From Fimbriimonas planktonicus (GTDB lineage Bacteria; Armatimonadota; Fimbriimonadia; Fimbriimonadales; Fimbriimonadaceae), in the NCBI GenBank assembly GCA_965234685.1, contig OZ248539.1:558001-622000 (forward strand): a stretch of 64,000 nucleotides of DNA. The letters run 5' to 3'. This document shows positions 8,320 to 16,272 of the stretch, in pieces. Below the pieces are notes generated by a model. The model did not search any database. It saw only the letters and a list, made by a program, of their open reading frames with translations, and was not told the origin of the DNA. Numbering within the stretch: the first letter of the stretch is position 1; each line of letters begins with the position of its first letter. Position numbers and translations under genes: made by a program.

Positions 8320-9297
8320 TTATTTGCCGGAATACCAAAAAGCACGTCGCCAGTTGTGGCGGCGTAATCGAATCATCAAATCGGTGTCCAAATCCGGTAG
8401 TTCCGAAACCGCACAGTTCAGCTCGGCTTGGTTCACATTTCGAATTCCGGGGATCACGGTGCTCACTGCTGGGTGCGCCAACACAAACTTGAGCGCAACC
8501 TGCGCCATCGTGTATCCGCTCCCCTCCACGTCCTTGCGAATCTCCTCGGCACGATCGACCGCTCGACTCAGTCGGTCTCCAGCGAAGTAGTTTCGTCGGA
8601 AGTCGTCTTCAGCGAACTGCGTGTCGGCGGTGAACTTGCCGGTCAATACGCCTTCGTCAAAGGCAACCCGGACAATGATTGCCGTGCCCGTTTCGCCTGC
8701 GACGTCGAGAAGTTCGGCGGCGGGTTCTTGCTCGAAAATGTTGTAGATGACTTGAACCGTGTCCACCCATCCACCGCGCATCAGATCGATAACCGCGTTC
8801 TGGTCATGCTCAGGTGTTGAGATTCCGATGAGCCCGATCTTGCCTTCGGCTTGAATGTTGCGGAGATGGGCAAATGGCTTCGGATCACGGTTCCAAGCCC
8901 GGGTCCAAGTGTGGAGCTGAAGCACGTCGACTTTGTCGCTGGCCAGGAACTTCATTCGCTCAGCGAGGTTTTCCCGAAGGTACAGCTCACTGTATCGATC
9001 TTCCGGATCATCGTATGGAGTCGGAGGCCATGCTCCGGAAGCGGGAGGCGTCTTCGTGGCGACGTGGATTTTGCTGCCGCCGCGGTCCTTCAAAACTTCG
9101 CCGATGATGCGCTCACTCTTTCCGCCGCCGTAGCCGGCCGCGGTGTCAATGAAGTTCACGCCGAGGTCAAGCGACTTCTTCAGTGCGTCAACCGAATCGG
9201 TTTCGGACTGCGGTCCCCAGCTTCCCCCAATCGCCCACGCGCCAAACCCAATTTCCGAAACGTCGAACCCGTGCTTACCAAACGGTCTGAATTTCAT
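8320..9297 (-). CDS. Aldo/keto reductase
   Basis: This 325-residue protein has the NADPH-dependent aldo/keto reductase TIM-barrel signature: GVNFIDTAAGYGGGKSE near the N-terminus with the catalytic Asp and Tyr, the catalytic Lys in HVATKT, and His in VLQLHTW. The C-terminal nucleotide-binding segment (STVIPGIRNVNQ) is typical of the YajO/IolS-like subfamily. The start at 9297 (ATG, MKFRPFGKHG) matches the family N-terminus. It is 14 bases downstream of the TIM-barrel isomerase gene on the same strand, so the two are probably cotranscribed and may act on the same sugar or polyol. The substrate cannot be told from sequence. Confidence 0.9.
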   Translation of the reverse strand: MKFRPFGKHGFDVSEIGFGAWAIGGSWGPQSETDSVDALKKSLDLGVNFIDTAAGYGGGKSERIIGEVLKDRGGSKIHVATKTPPASGAWPPTPYDDPEDRYSELYLRENLAERMKFLASDKVDVLQLHTWTRAWNRDPKPFAHLRNIQAEGKIGLIGISTPEHDQNAVIDLMRGGWVDTVQVIYNIFEQEPAAELLDVAGETGTAIIVRVAFDEGVLTGKFTADTQFAEDDFRRNYFAGDRLSRAVDRAEEIRKDVEGSGYTMAQVALKFVLAHPAVSTVIPGIRNVNQAELNCAVSELPDLDTDLMIRLRRHNWRRAFWYSGK

Positions 9298-9311
9298 TCC
9301 CGCAGGTTAAC

Positions 9312-10139
9312 CTAAATGTACGGTTCGAGCGCACTCAGCTGGACTTTGAGGCTTTCCCACTCGTTCCCGGCTTCCCCGTGGACAAGGGTGTAGGGTCCGT
9401 TGAAGCCGACTTCCTTCGTGAGTTCAAGGCACTTCACAAAGTCATCCAAGTCCGGTTTGCCGTCGACAAAATTGCACTTTGCGTGGCAAGACTCGGCTAA
9501 ATGGGCGATCTGTCCGAGATCGGCGTACTTGTTCTCGCCGCCCCAATTGCCGAAATCAAAGCAAAGCCCGAGTTCATCGCCCAATTCGCGAGTGACGTGC
9601 AAAATCGCCTCCGGCGTGGACATGAGCGGGAACCAGTTCTCGATAACGACCCGGATTCCACGAGCTTTGGCGTAGGCGGTGAGGTCTTTTAGGTGTTCCG
9701 TCACCTGGTCCAGGGCACCTTCTGGGGCGGTCTTGCCGGCGATCACTCGAACTCGGGCGAACCCTCCTTCTGCGGCAATATCAACCCAACCTTTTATCCA
9801 AGCAAGGTCCCGCTCCTGGTTCTCCAGATCGGCGATGTCGCCATCATCGATCAGTAGTTGATAAAGGTGAACGCCCGCCGCTTCAGCCGCTGCTTTCAAC
9901 TCGCTGGCTCGCGTTCGAGGAAGATGAAAGTGGCAGACCTCAAGGTTACGGATGCCGAGCTTTGCGGCTTCGGCTGGCACGTTACCAAGGTTGCCTAGCG
10001 GCTCGTCCCCAGCCAGCTCTGCACCGGGTTTATCCCAAAGCGACTGCCCAATCCACCCATTGACGGCCCAAGTGGAGAGGGAATACCGGCGCGGCGTGGA
10101 GACTTGCATAACTCCGGAAAAGTTACCCGGCTGAATCAT
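9312..10139 (-). CDS. Sugar phosphate isomerase/epimerase-like TIM barrel protein
   Basis: The product (about 275 residues) is an AP-endonuclease-2/xylose-isomerase-like TIM barrel. Features include the first strand RRYSLSTWAVNGWIG, the conserved VVIENWFPLMSTPEAI segment with the metal-binding Glu, LCFDFGNWGGENKY with Asp, and CHAKCNFVDGKPDLDDF with the metal-binding His. Such proteins isomerise or epimerise sugars or keto-acids with a divalent metal. Starts at 10145, 10139 and 10109 are possible; none has a strong ribosome-binding site, and 10139 avoids overlap with the divergent hydrolase gene. It is first in a two-gene unit with the aldo/keto reductase. Confidence 0.8.
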   Translation of the reverse strand: MIQPGNFSGVMQVSTPRRYSLSTWAVNGWIGQSLWDKPGAELAGDEPLGNLGNVPAEAAKLGIRNLEVCHFHLPRTRASELKAAAEAAGVHLYQLLIDDGDIADLENQERDLAWIKGWVDIAAEGGFARVRVIAGKTAPEGALDQVTEHLKDLTAYAKARGIRVVIENWFPLMSTPEAILHVTRELGDELGLCFDFGNWGGENKYADLGQIAHLAESCHAKCNFVDGKPDLDDFVKCLELTKEVGFNGPYTLVHGEAGNEWESLKVQLSALEPYI

Positions 10140-10165
10140 TGCCATCCGAGCACGACCGGGTTAGA

Positions 10166-11368
10166 ATGCAGAAGATGCAAGTTGTTTTTGTCCATGGAGT
10201 TGCGAATCGTAAGGAAGGAGATGGGACTGCGTTTGAGCGAGATGTTGCTACCCGTTCCCAAATGCTTTCTAAGCTGACCTTCGGGGGCAAGGCAAATGTA
10301 CGTAACCCGTACTGGGGCGATCTTGGCGGGAAGCTGCGCTACGGCGGTCTTTGCGTGCCGACCGAAAAAGACAGTGAGACCCTTGGCACCTTCAAGACGC
10401 TCGAAATTCTTGGCGCGCCTGGAGTCTCGACCGGTCCTCAAGCGAACCAACTCGTTCGTCTGGGCCTCCGACCGCAACAGGGTCCAGATCAACCGACCGG
10501 AAAGGAACTGCTTATCGACGCGATCGTCAGCGGGCTGGAGCCGGCAAAGTCGGCAGAGGATACGGAATACGGAGCTACCGTGCAATTGCTCTCCGACTAC
10601 GCCGAGCACGGAGACTGGTCCTGGCTACCGACCATGAAAACGGACGCCGAGCTGCAGCAAAGATTGCTGACCGAGATTCAGGCATTCAATTCGGCCAAGA
10701 TCTCCGAAAGCACGGTGGAAGCCCTGGGCATCGGCGACTTTCTTGGGCGGATTACGGACGGCGTGAAGAACGCGATCGGAAGCGTTGTCGACATGGCTTC
10801 CGATGCTTTCATGCTCAAAGTGAAAAGCTCATTTACCAATGAAGCGACCAAATTCGTTGGCGATGCTTTCGTTTATCTCAACTCACGCGGAAAAAAGGAC
10901 GAACCGAACGAGATCACCAAGGTTGCCCTCACCGAGATCGAAGCGGCTTGGGAGGACGCTCAGAAGAAAGGTCAAAAGCTGATTCTGGTTGGGCATAGCT
11001 TTGGCGGTACGGTGCTTTGGGACTTGCTGACTTACCACCGTGAGCTACTTCCAAAAGGTTTCTTCGCCGACGCCGTGATCACCGGTGGCACCCAGGTCGG
11101 GCTCTTTATCGAACTTGACGTGTACGGAGAAAAGCTGGCGGTCGTGCCGCCAACGAAGGTTGCGAAGCCGAGCAACCTTGGCGTTTGGATCAATACTTTC
11201 GACTTCGCCGATCCGCTCGGTTTCCAACTCGAGCCAATGCTGGAAGGGGCGCACGACTTCCAGTTCAACACGGGAGGATCGATTATCAACGCCCACAACT
11301 TGTATTTCGGCTTGCCGAGCTACTACAACCGGATCAAGGCCCGGCTAGAAGAGTTCAAGGTCATCTGA
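10166..11368 (+). CDS. Alpha/beta-hydrolase (lipase/esterase-like), first gene of the caspase operon
   Basis: The 400-residue product has the alpha/beta-hydrolase layout: an initial strand with an oxyanion HG motif (VVFVHGV, H10-G11), the nucleophile elbow GHSFGG with Ser278, an acidic candidate at D346 or D349 (FDFADPLGF) and a late His377 (NAHNLYF). About 250 residues lie between the first strand and the elbow, unusually many, and include an amphipathic stretch (about 195-245) that may form a lid or a membrane- or partner-binding surface. There is no signal peptide, so it is cytoplasmic. It is most likely an esterase or lipase. Its TGA overlaps the caspase ATG (TGATG), implying translational coupling. 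ATG 10166 and ATG 10175 are both possible starts; a TTG at 10139 is less likely because it runs into the divergent gene. Confidence 0.75.
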   Translation: MQKMQVVFVHGVANRKEGDGTAFERDVATRSQMLSKLTFGGKANVRNPYWGDLGGKLRYGGLCVPTEKDSETLGTFKTLEILGAPGVSTGPQANQLVRLGLRPQQGPDQPTGKELLIDAIVSGLEPAKSAEDTEYGATVQLLSDYAEHGDWSWLPTMKTDAELQQRLLTEIQAFNSAKISESTVEALGIGDFLGRITDGVKNAIGSVVDMASDAFMLKVKSSFTNEATKFVGDAFVYLNSRGKKDEPNEITKVALTEIEAAWEDAQKKGQKLILVGHSFGGTVLWDLLTYHRELLPKGFFADAVITGGTQVGLFIELDVYGEKLAVVPPTKVAKPSNLGVWINTFDFADPLGFQLEPMLEGAHDFQFNTGGSIINAHNLYFGLPSYYNRIKARLEEFKVI

Positions 11369-12468
11369 TGTTGGTCTTCGATGCCAACTCGGGAGGTGCG
11401 CCCGCCGTTCACGTACTCTGCATCGGCGTGGGGGACTACTTCTTTATGCCGCGGCCCGGAAAAGTGATGCCGCCAGAAACCGTGGGCAAGTTCCACCCGG
11501 AAACGCCGATCATGAATAGGCTCACCTCGCCTCAGCCATCAGCGCGCGCGGTGGCAGACTGGTTCATCGCGAATCAAGACCGTCTCGAAGCGCCGCTTGG
11601 CACGGTACAGCTTCTCATCGGCAGCGATCCCACCGGGCAAATCTCCAGCGGGGCCACCCTAGCCGAAGTCAAAGCCGCCGCGAAGAAGTGGTGGGACCTG
11701 TGCAACCAGAACGCCGACAACGTGGCGATCTTTTACTTTTGCGGGCATGGCGTGTCCGACCCGAATACCAGTCAGAGCATTCTTTTGCTGCAGGACTTCG
11801 GCGACATTAACGAGGAGTTCTGGCGAAACGCGGTCAACTTTGAGCATTTCAAGCTCTCCATGGGCTCGAACGAAGCCATGACCCAGGTGTTCCTGTTGGA
11901 TGCCTGTCGAAACGTACCAAAGTCCTATATGGACATTCCGCGGCAAGGGCTCAGCACGCTCCTCACCGGCCGTCCGCTGATGATCAGCGGCAAGAACGTA
12001 CCCGTCATCCGCGCCGCAACCCTCAACCAAACCGCTGAAGGCACGGTGAATGATCAGAGTCGCTTTTGCTCGGTGCTGATCGATTGCCTCAACCACTACG
12101 CCGCAACCGAAGTCGGCAATCGGTGGCAAGTGACGGTCGATTCGCTCGGAAGCGCGGTGAAGGCGGTCGGAAATCCGCGTCCGCGTCAAAAGCTCCCCGC
12201 GATCTTCGAAGTCGGGGGCGAAACCGTGTCCGACCAATCGCTTCTTACCGTGAAGGAGCCAAAAGCGTTTGCGAAAGTCTTCTTCGCTCCTGACTCGCTG
12301 GGTCCCTTAGCTGGAATCGAAGCCAAAGGGCTGGGCCGCTTTTCTGGCGACCAAGAACCGGTGACCTTCTCCGTTCCGGTCGGACCCGTGGAACTTCAGC
12401 GTCCCGGAGACCCAGACTGGAGGACGTGCCATGCAAAGCCGCCCTTGCTGGTTTTGGAGGAGTTCTGA
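11368..12468 (+). CDS. Caspase-like cysteine protease (peptidase C14/metacaspase family)
   Basis: This 366-residue protein has the caspase fold signature. A first strand (VHVLCIGVGDY) is followed by a helical segment; the catalytic His lies in YFCGHGVSD (H127) and the catalytic Cys in FLLDACRN (C180), 53 residues apart as in metacaspases and other C14 peptidases. Residues about 265-366 form a separate beta-rich C-terminal domain rich in Pro and Gly, with no known motif. No signal peptide is present, so it acts in the cytoplasm. The start is ATG at 11368 (MLVFDANSGG), in the TGATG overlap with the hydrolase gene; the open frame continues upstream only as a shadow. Its stop overlaps the next start in the same way. 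Pairing with a hydrolase suggests proteolytic activation of an effector, which is inference. Confidence 0.85.
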   Translation: MLVFDANSGGAPAVHVLCIGVGDYFFMPRPGKVMPPETVGKFHPETPIMNRLTSPQPSARAVADWFIANQDRLEAPLGTVQLLIGSDPTGQISSGATLAEVKAAAKKWWDLCNQNADNVAIFYFCGHGVSDPNTSQSILLLQDFGDINEEFWRNAVNFEHFKLSMGSNEAMTQVFLLDACRNVPKSYMDIPRQGLSTLLTGRPLMISGKNVPVIRAATLNQTAEGTVNDQSRFCSVLIDCLNHYAATEVGNRWQVTVDSLGSAVKAVGNPRPRQKLPAIFEVGGETVSDQSLLTVKEPKAFAKVFFAPDSLGPLAGIEAKGLGRFSGDQEPVTFSVPVGPVELQRPGDPDWRTCHAKPPLLVLEEF

Positions 12469-13832
12469 TGGCCCTACTACGAATCCGGTTGGACCTCGGC
12501 ACCGGCGGGCTCCAGCCCGTTGTGCCGGTTTCTGTCACGAACACGGATCGAACGGTCCAGCGCTCCCCAATTCGCACCGCCATCCCGGCTTATGGCTTGT
12601 TGGAAATTGAAGACCTTCGCCCCGGCACCTATACCGTGCAGGCTTTGCTTCCTAACGGTAGCAGCCTGAGACAAGACGTCGATTTGACCGGTGATTATGC
12701 CGAAGTGCTGCTGAGCAATCCGTACCGTTCACCACGAGAGATGTTGGCGTCGGCGATCGTAACCCGAAGCGTGCTGAGCGGAGCGGCCACGGTTAAGTTT
12801 GAAAGCACCCGAAGGCCTCGCGAGTTGTTCATCGAGCTTTGGCGAAACGAGTCCGATGGTTGGCGGCCCGTCGATCTGCCGGGCGCCGTGGATTGGATGT
12901 CCCAAGAGCAAGACAATTCGCTATCCGCGCGGGTTCAGGTTCCGCCCGATCACGTTCAGCGGGTTTTGAAGATTGGTGGGCCGAAGGTTCCGGTTCGCTT
13001 CGTCATGCTTCCGCCTTACGTTGAAAGCCAGGTTGTGGTGTTCCCACGTCCGGTTGGACTTGAGTCACCAAAACAGCAGCAAAATCAGGACGGGACCCCG
13101 GTCGAAAGCACGCAGGATCCGATCTGCGTTAGCGTGATTACGATGAACCCGGCGGCTGAGGGATTGCTTTCGTACGCGCTCCAAGGCCAGCATGAGGCCG
13201 CTCGGACCATTCAGGACACCGTCGCTCGCGACCTGATGAATCAAAAGTTCCAGGACCCGGTAGGTGCCACGGCCGGCGCATACGCAATGCTCCGCTCCGG
13301 CGCCATTTCTGACGTTCTGGACTGGCTCTCTAACCTCACGGAGCAGTTTGAAGCTCTCTCAGATGGGCTTCTCATTATCTCCGCGCTCGCTATCGGGAGC
13401 AAAATTTCGGAGGCCAGACTTCGCCAACTCCCCGCGATGCGTGGGATGCGATTTAAAGCTGAGAGCGATGAGCAAGTGCGCCGCGAGATCATCGCAATGA
13501 CGTGCCTCGGCATGGCCTACGAGCGTGGGTTGCCGCTCTTTACCGAAGGAATGAGGCTGCACCTCGGCGTTCTTGATCTGCTCGATTTCGATGCCCCCGA
13601 AGGCAAGCTCCGCCATCAGTGGGCTCACGAGAAGATCCAAAACGTCAAGGTGCTGAATAAGAGCTTAAAAACTCGACAATGGCCATCTCGGATGCGCTTC
13701 ACCCTAGATGCCAGCGACCAAACCGACTGGTTTGCACGTGTGACGACCGTTTACAGCGACCGACCTGACCGAATTTCGAAACGTCGAACTTTCTGGCGCG
13801 AGCCGGGCGAGTTCGCACATTCGGAACGGTAA
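12468..13832 (+). CDS. Unrecognised protein of the hydrolase-caspase operon
   Basis: I cannot assign this 454-residue protein to a named family. The N-terminus (about 1-75) looks like a small beta-sandwich of the carboxypeptidase-regulatory type (LEIEDLRPGTYTVQALLPNG). The middle (75-215) is also beta-rich. The region from about 225 to 400 is alpha-helical, with a conserved-looking core (DPVGATAGAYAMLRSGAISD, then DGLLIISALAIGSK and TCLGMAYERGLPLFTEGMRL), which resembles a tandem helical scaffold. A basic tail ends the protein. Start ATG 12468 has a near-perfect Shine-Dalgarno (GGAGGAG, 12456-12462) and overlaps the caspase stop (TGATG). It may be the sensor, the scaffold or a caspase substrate; no catalytic motif was seen. 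Confidence 0.7.
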   Translation: MALLRIRLDLGTGGLQPVVPVSVTNTDRTVQRSPIRTAIPAYGLLEIEDLRPGTYTVQALLPNGSSLRQDVDLTGDYAEVLLSNPYRSPREMLASAIVTRSVLSGAATVKFESTRRPRELFIELWRNESDGWRPVDLPGAVDWMSQEQDNSLSARVQVPPDHVQRVLKIGGPKVPVRFVMLPPYVESQVVVFPRPVGLESPKQQQNQDGTPVESTQDPICVSVITMNPAAEGLLSYALQGQHEAARTIQDTVARDLMNQKFQDPVGATAGAYAMLRSGAISDVLDWLSNLTEQFEALSDGLLIISALAIGSKISEARLRQLPAMRGMRFKAESDEQVRREIIAMTCLGMAYERGLPLFTEGMRLHLGVLDLLDFDAPEGKLRHQWAHEKIQNVKVLNKSLKTRQWPSRMRFTLDASDQTDWFARVTTVYSDRPDRISKRRTFWREPGEFAHSER

Positions 13833-13905
13833 CGTCGCCGGAACGTACAACATTTGGGTCGCCGGGAAACGGCGTGTAGAATGAAGGCGGGAGACTAGCG
13901 GGACA

Positions 13906-16272
13906 GTGGCGTCACCGATTTACACTCTATTTGGGTTCGCAGGAATAAGCCTCTTTTTGGGGATGACTGTCCTTGCGCCTGGACAAGCGAAAGTTAAGCC
14001 CAAAGCACCCGCGCAAGCCAAGACCGGAGCGCAGGTCTACCAATCGAAATGCGCGCCCTGCCACGGGGCCAAAGGCCAAGGCGGCGCAGCGTTTCCCAAG
14101 CCTCTAACCGGCACGCAATCCGTCGGCGAGCTCAGCAAATTTATCGCCCAGCAGATGCCGCCGGGCCCGGTCAAATGCGCGGCACCCGACGCCGCGAAAG
14201 TCGCACAGTACATGTACGACACGTTCTACTCGCCTCTCGCGCAGGAACGGAACCGACCGGCCCGCGTCAGCCTGAGCCGCTTGACGGTGCGGCAATTCAA
14301 GAATTCGGTCACCGACCTGCTTTCGGGCATGCAGCCACGCTGGGGCGTTGGGACTCGGGGAGGCCTGAGCGCGACCTATTTCCGAGGAAGGCTCTGGGAA
14401 GGAAAAGATCCCATCAAGCGGGTGGATAGTGGCATCCGCGCTCAATTCGGCACGGAAGCCCCCAAGGTTCCAGGGCTAGATAATGTAGATCCGCACAAGT
14501 TTTCGATTCGCTGGGTGGGTAGCGTGGTGGCCCCGGACACAGGGGACTACGAGTTCATCGTGCGATCTGATCAAGCGGTACGGCTGTACTTGAATAGCCA
14601 AACGAAACCGTTGATCGATGGTTGGATTCGGAGCTCGAACGACAATGAATTCCGGGCTTCGGTACCGCTAACGGGCGGACAGGCGTATCCGATCGTCCTT
14701 GAGTTTTCTAAGTCGACGGTCGGGGTGGATGACACCGAGAAGCGAAAGAAACTAAAGCCCGCGCCCGCCTTTGTGGAGTTGCAGTGGAAGCGACCAAAAC
14801 TCGCGGCCGAGACGATTCCGTCAAGATATTTATTCTCGCAAGAAGTCCGGGAATCGTACGTAGTCTCGACTCGCTTCCCAGCAGATGATCGAAGCATTGG
14901 ATACGAGCGCGGAAGTAGCGTCAGTAAGGCTTGGGACGACGCCACCACCGAAGCCGCCCTGGAAGCTGCAGGCTACGTGGCTTCCCGTTGCCAGCTGGTC
15001 ACGGGAGTGGATCCTAACGCGGCGGATGCAAAAAAGAAGCTGGCTGAAATCATGCTCCGTACGGCAGAGCGAGCCTTCCGCCGACCATTGACCCCCGAGC
15101 AGAAGCAGCTGTACGTCGAAAAGCATTTCGTCGATACCGTGTCGACCGATTCCGCGATCAAACGCTCGCTTCTGATGATCCTTAAGTCGCCGCGATTCCT
15201 CTATCGAGAAATCGGCGAGGCGCAGCGAGATAGCTATCTGGTGGCTTCTCAGCTTGCTTATGGCCTTTGGGATACGTTGCCCGATGACGAGCTTCTTCGC
15301 GCTGCCGCAGCGGGCAGTTTGGTGACCAAAGAACAAGTCGAGTACCAAGCAAATCGCATGGTTCAGGACCCAAAGGCGTGGACCAAGCTCCGGGAATTCC
15401 TCCTTTCCTGGCTGAAGGTCGACGAGATTCCAGATTTGGTGAAAAGCGCAAAGCGCTATCCCGAGTTTGATGAAGCGACAGCTTCGGACTTGCGCCAGTC
15501 GTTGGAACTCATGCTCCAGCAAACCGCGGGGTCGGAAGCGTCCGACTATCGACAACTCATGCTGACCCAGCAAATGCCGATCAACGGGCGACTGTCGCAA
15601 ATCTATGGCGGCGGCTTGCCGAAGGATGCAGACTTCCAACCGGTGAAACTGGGCGCAGACCGAGCAGGGGTGTTAACCCACCCTTACATGCTGAGTCGGC
15701 TTGCCTATCTTGAAACGAGTTCGCCCATCCATCGCGGCGTGCTCGTGGCGCGCAGCATGCTAGGCCGTACGTTGCAGCCACCACCGGCCGCCTTCGCGCC
15801 GCTTGCGCCGAGCTTGCATCCGAGCCTGACCACTCGCCAACGCGTAGCCATGCAGACCCAACCAGATGCGTGTAACTCTTGCCACAACATGATCAACCCG
15901 CTCGGGTTTGCCTTGGAGCGATTCGATGCGATCGGAAAAGAGCGAACGCAGGAAAACAACAAGACGATCGATACGAGTGGCTTGTATCGCACCCGCGGCG
16001 GTGCCGTTGTCAAATTCTCAGGCCCGGTTGACTTGTCGAACTACCTGGCAACGAGCGATGAAGCGCACGCCGCTTTCACCGAAAAGCTGTTTCATCACAT
16101 GGTCAAGCAACCCGCACTGGCGTACCGGCCGACCTTAATCTCCGAACTCACCGCCAGCTTTGTCAAAAATCAGTTTAGTATTAAGAGGTTGATGGCCGAA
16201 ACCGTCGTCCAAACCAGCCTCGCGCCGGAGCGAAAACCGGCCGTGCAACCCACAAAGGCAGCCGCAAAATGA
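13906..16272 (+). CDS. DUF1592/DUF1588 cytochrome c-like secreted protein with PA14 domain
   Basis: The 788-residue product is a planctomycete-type multidomain secreted protein. After a signal segment (about 10-25) there is a cytochrome c-like domain with a haem site C49-A-P-C52-H53. A DUF1587-like segment (LSRLTVRQFKNSV, near 125) leads into a PA14-like carbohydrate-binding domain (about 155-310, LSATYFRG through DTGDYEFIVRSDQAVRLYL). DUF1595 (AERAFRRPLTPEQ), DUF1592 (SPRFLYREIG), DUF1588 (with a second CXXCH, CNSCHNMINPLGFALERFDAIG) and C-terminal DUF1585 follow. Such proteins are found next to DUF1552 proteins and are thought to act in periplasmic redox or polysaccharide breakdown; the role is not established. 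The start is GTG at 13906 after GCGGGA. ATGA overlap with the next gene shows an operon. Confidence 0.88.
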   Translation: MASPIYTLFGFAGISLFLGMTVLAPGQAKVKPKAPAQAKTGAQVYQSKCAPCHGAKGQGGAAFPKPLTGTQSVGELSKFIAQQMPPGPVKCAAPDAAKVAQYMYDTFYSPLAQERNRPARVSLSRLTVRQFKNSVTDLLSGMQPRWGVGTRGGLSATYFRGRLWEGKDPIKRVDSGIRAQFGTEAPKVPGLDNVDPHKFSIRWVGSVVAPDTGDYEFIVRSDQAVRLYLNSQTKPLIDGWIRSSNDNEFRASVPLTGGQAYPIVLEFSKSTVGVDDTEKRKKLKPAPAFVELQWKRPKLAAETIPSRYLFSQEVRESYVVSTRFPADDRSIGYERGSSVSKAWDDATTEAALEAAGYVASRCQLVTGVDPNAADAKKKLAEIMLRTAERAFRRPLTPEQKQLYVEKHFVDTVSTDSAIKRSLLMILKSPRFLYREIGEAQRDSYLVASQLAYGLWDTLPDDELLRAAAAGSLVTKEQVEYQANRMVQDPKAWTKLREFLLSWLKVDEIPDLVKSAKRYPEFDEATASDLRQSLELMLQQTAGSEASDYRQLMLTQQMPINGRLSQIYGGGLPKDADFQPVKLGADRAGVLTHPYMLSRLAYLETSSPIHRGVLVARSMLGRTLQPPPAAFAPLAPSLHPSLTTRQRVAMQTQPDACNSCHNMINPLGFALERFDAIGKERTQENNKTIDTSGLYRTRGGAVVKFSGPVDLSNYLATSDEAHAAFTEKLFHHMVKQPALAYRPTLISELTASFVKNQFSIKRLMAETVVQTSLAPERKPAVQPTKAAAK

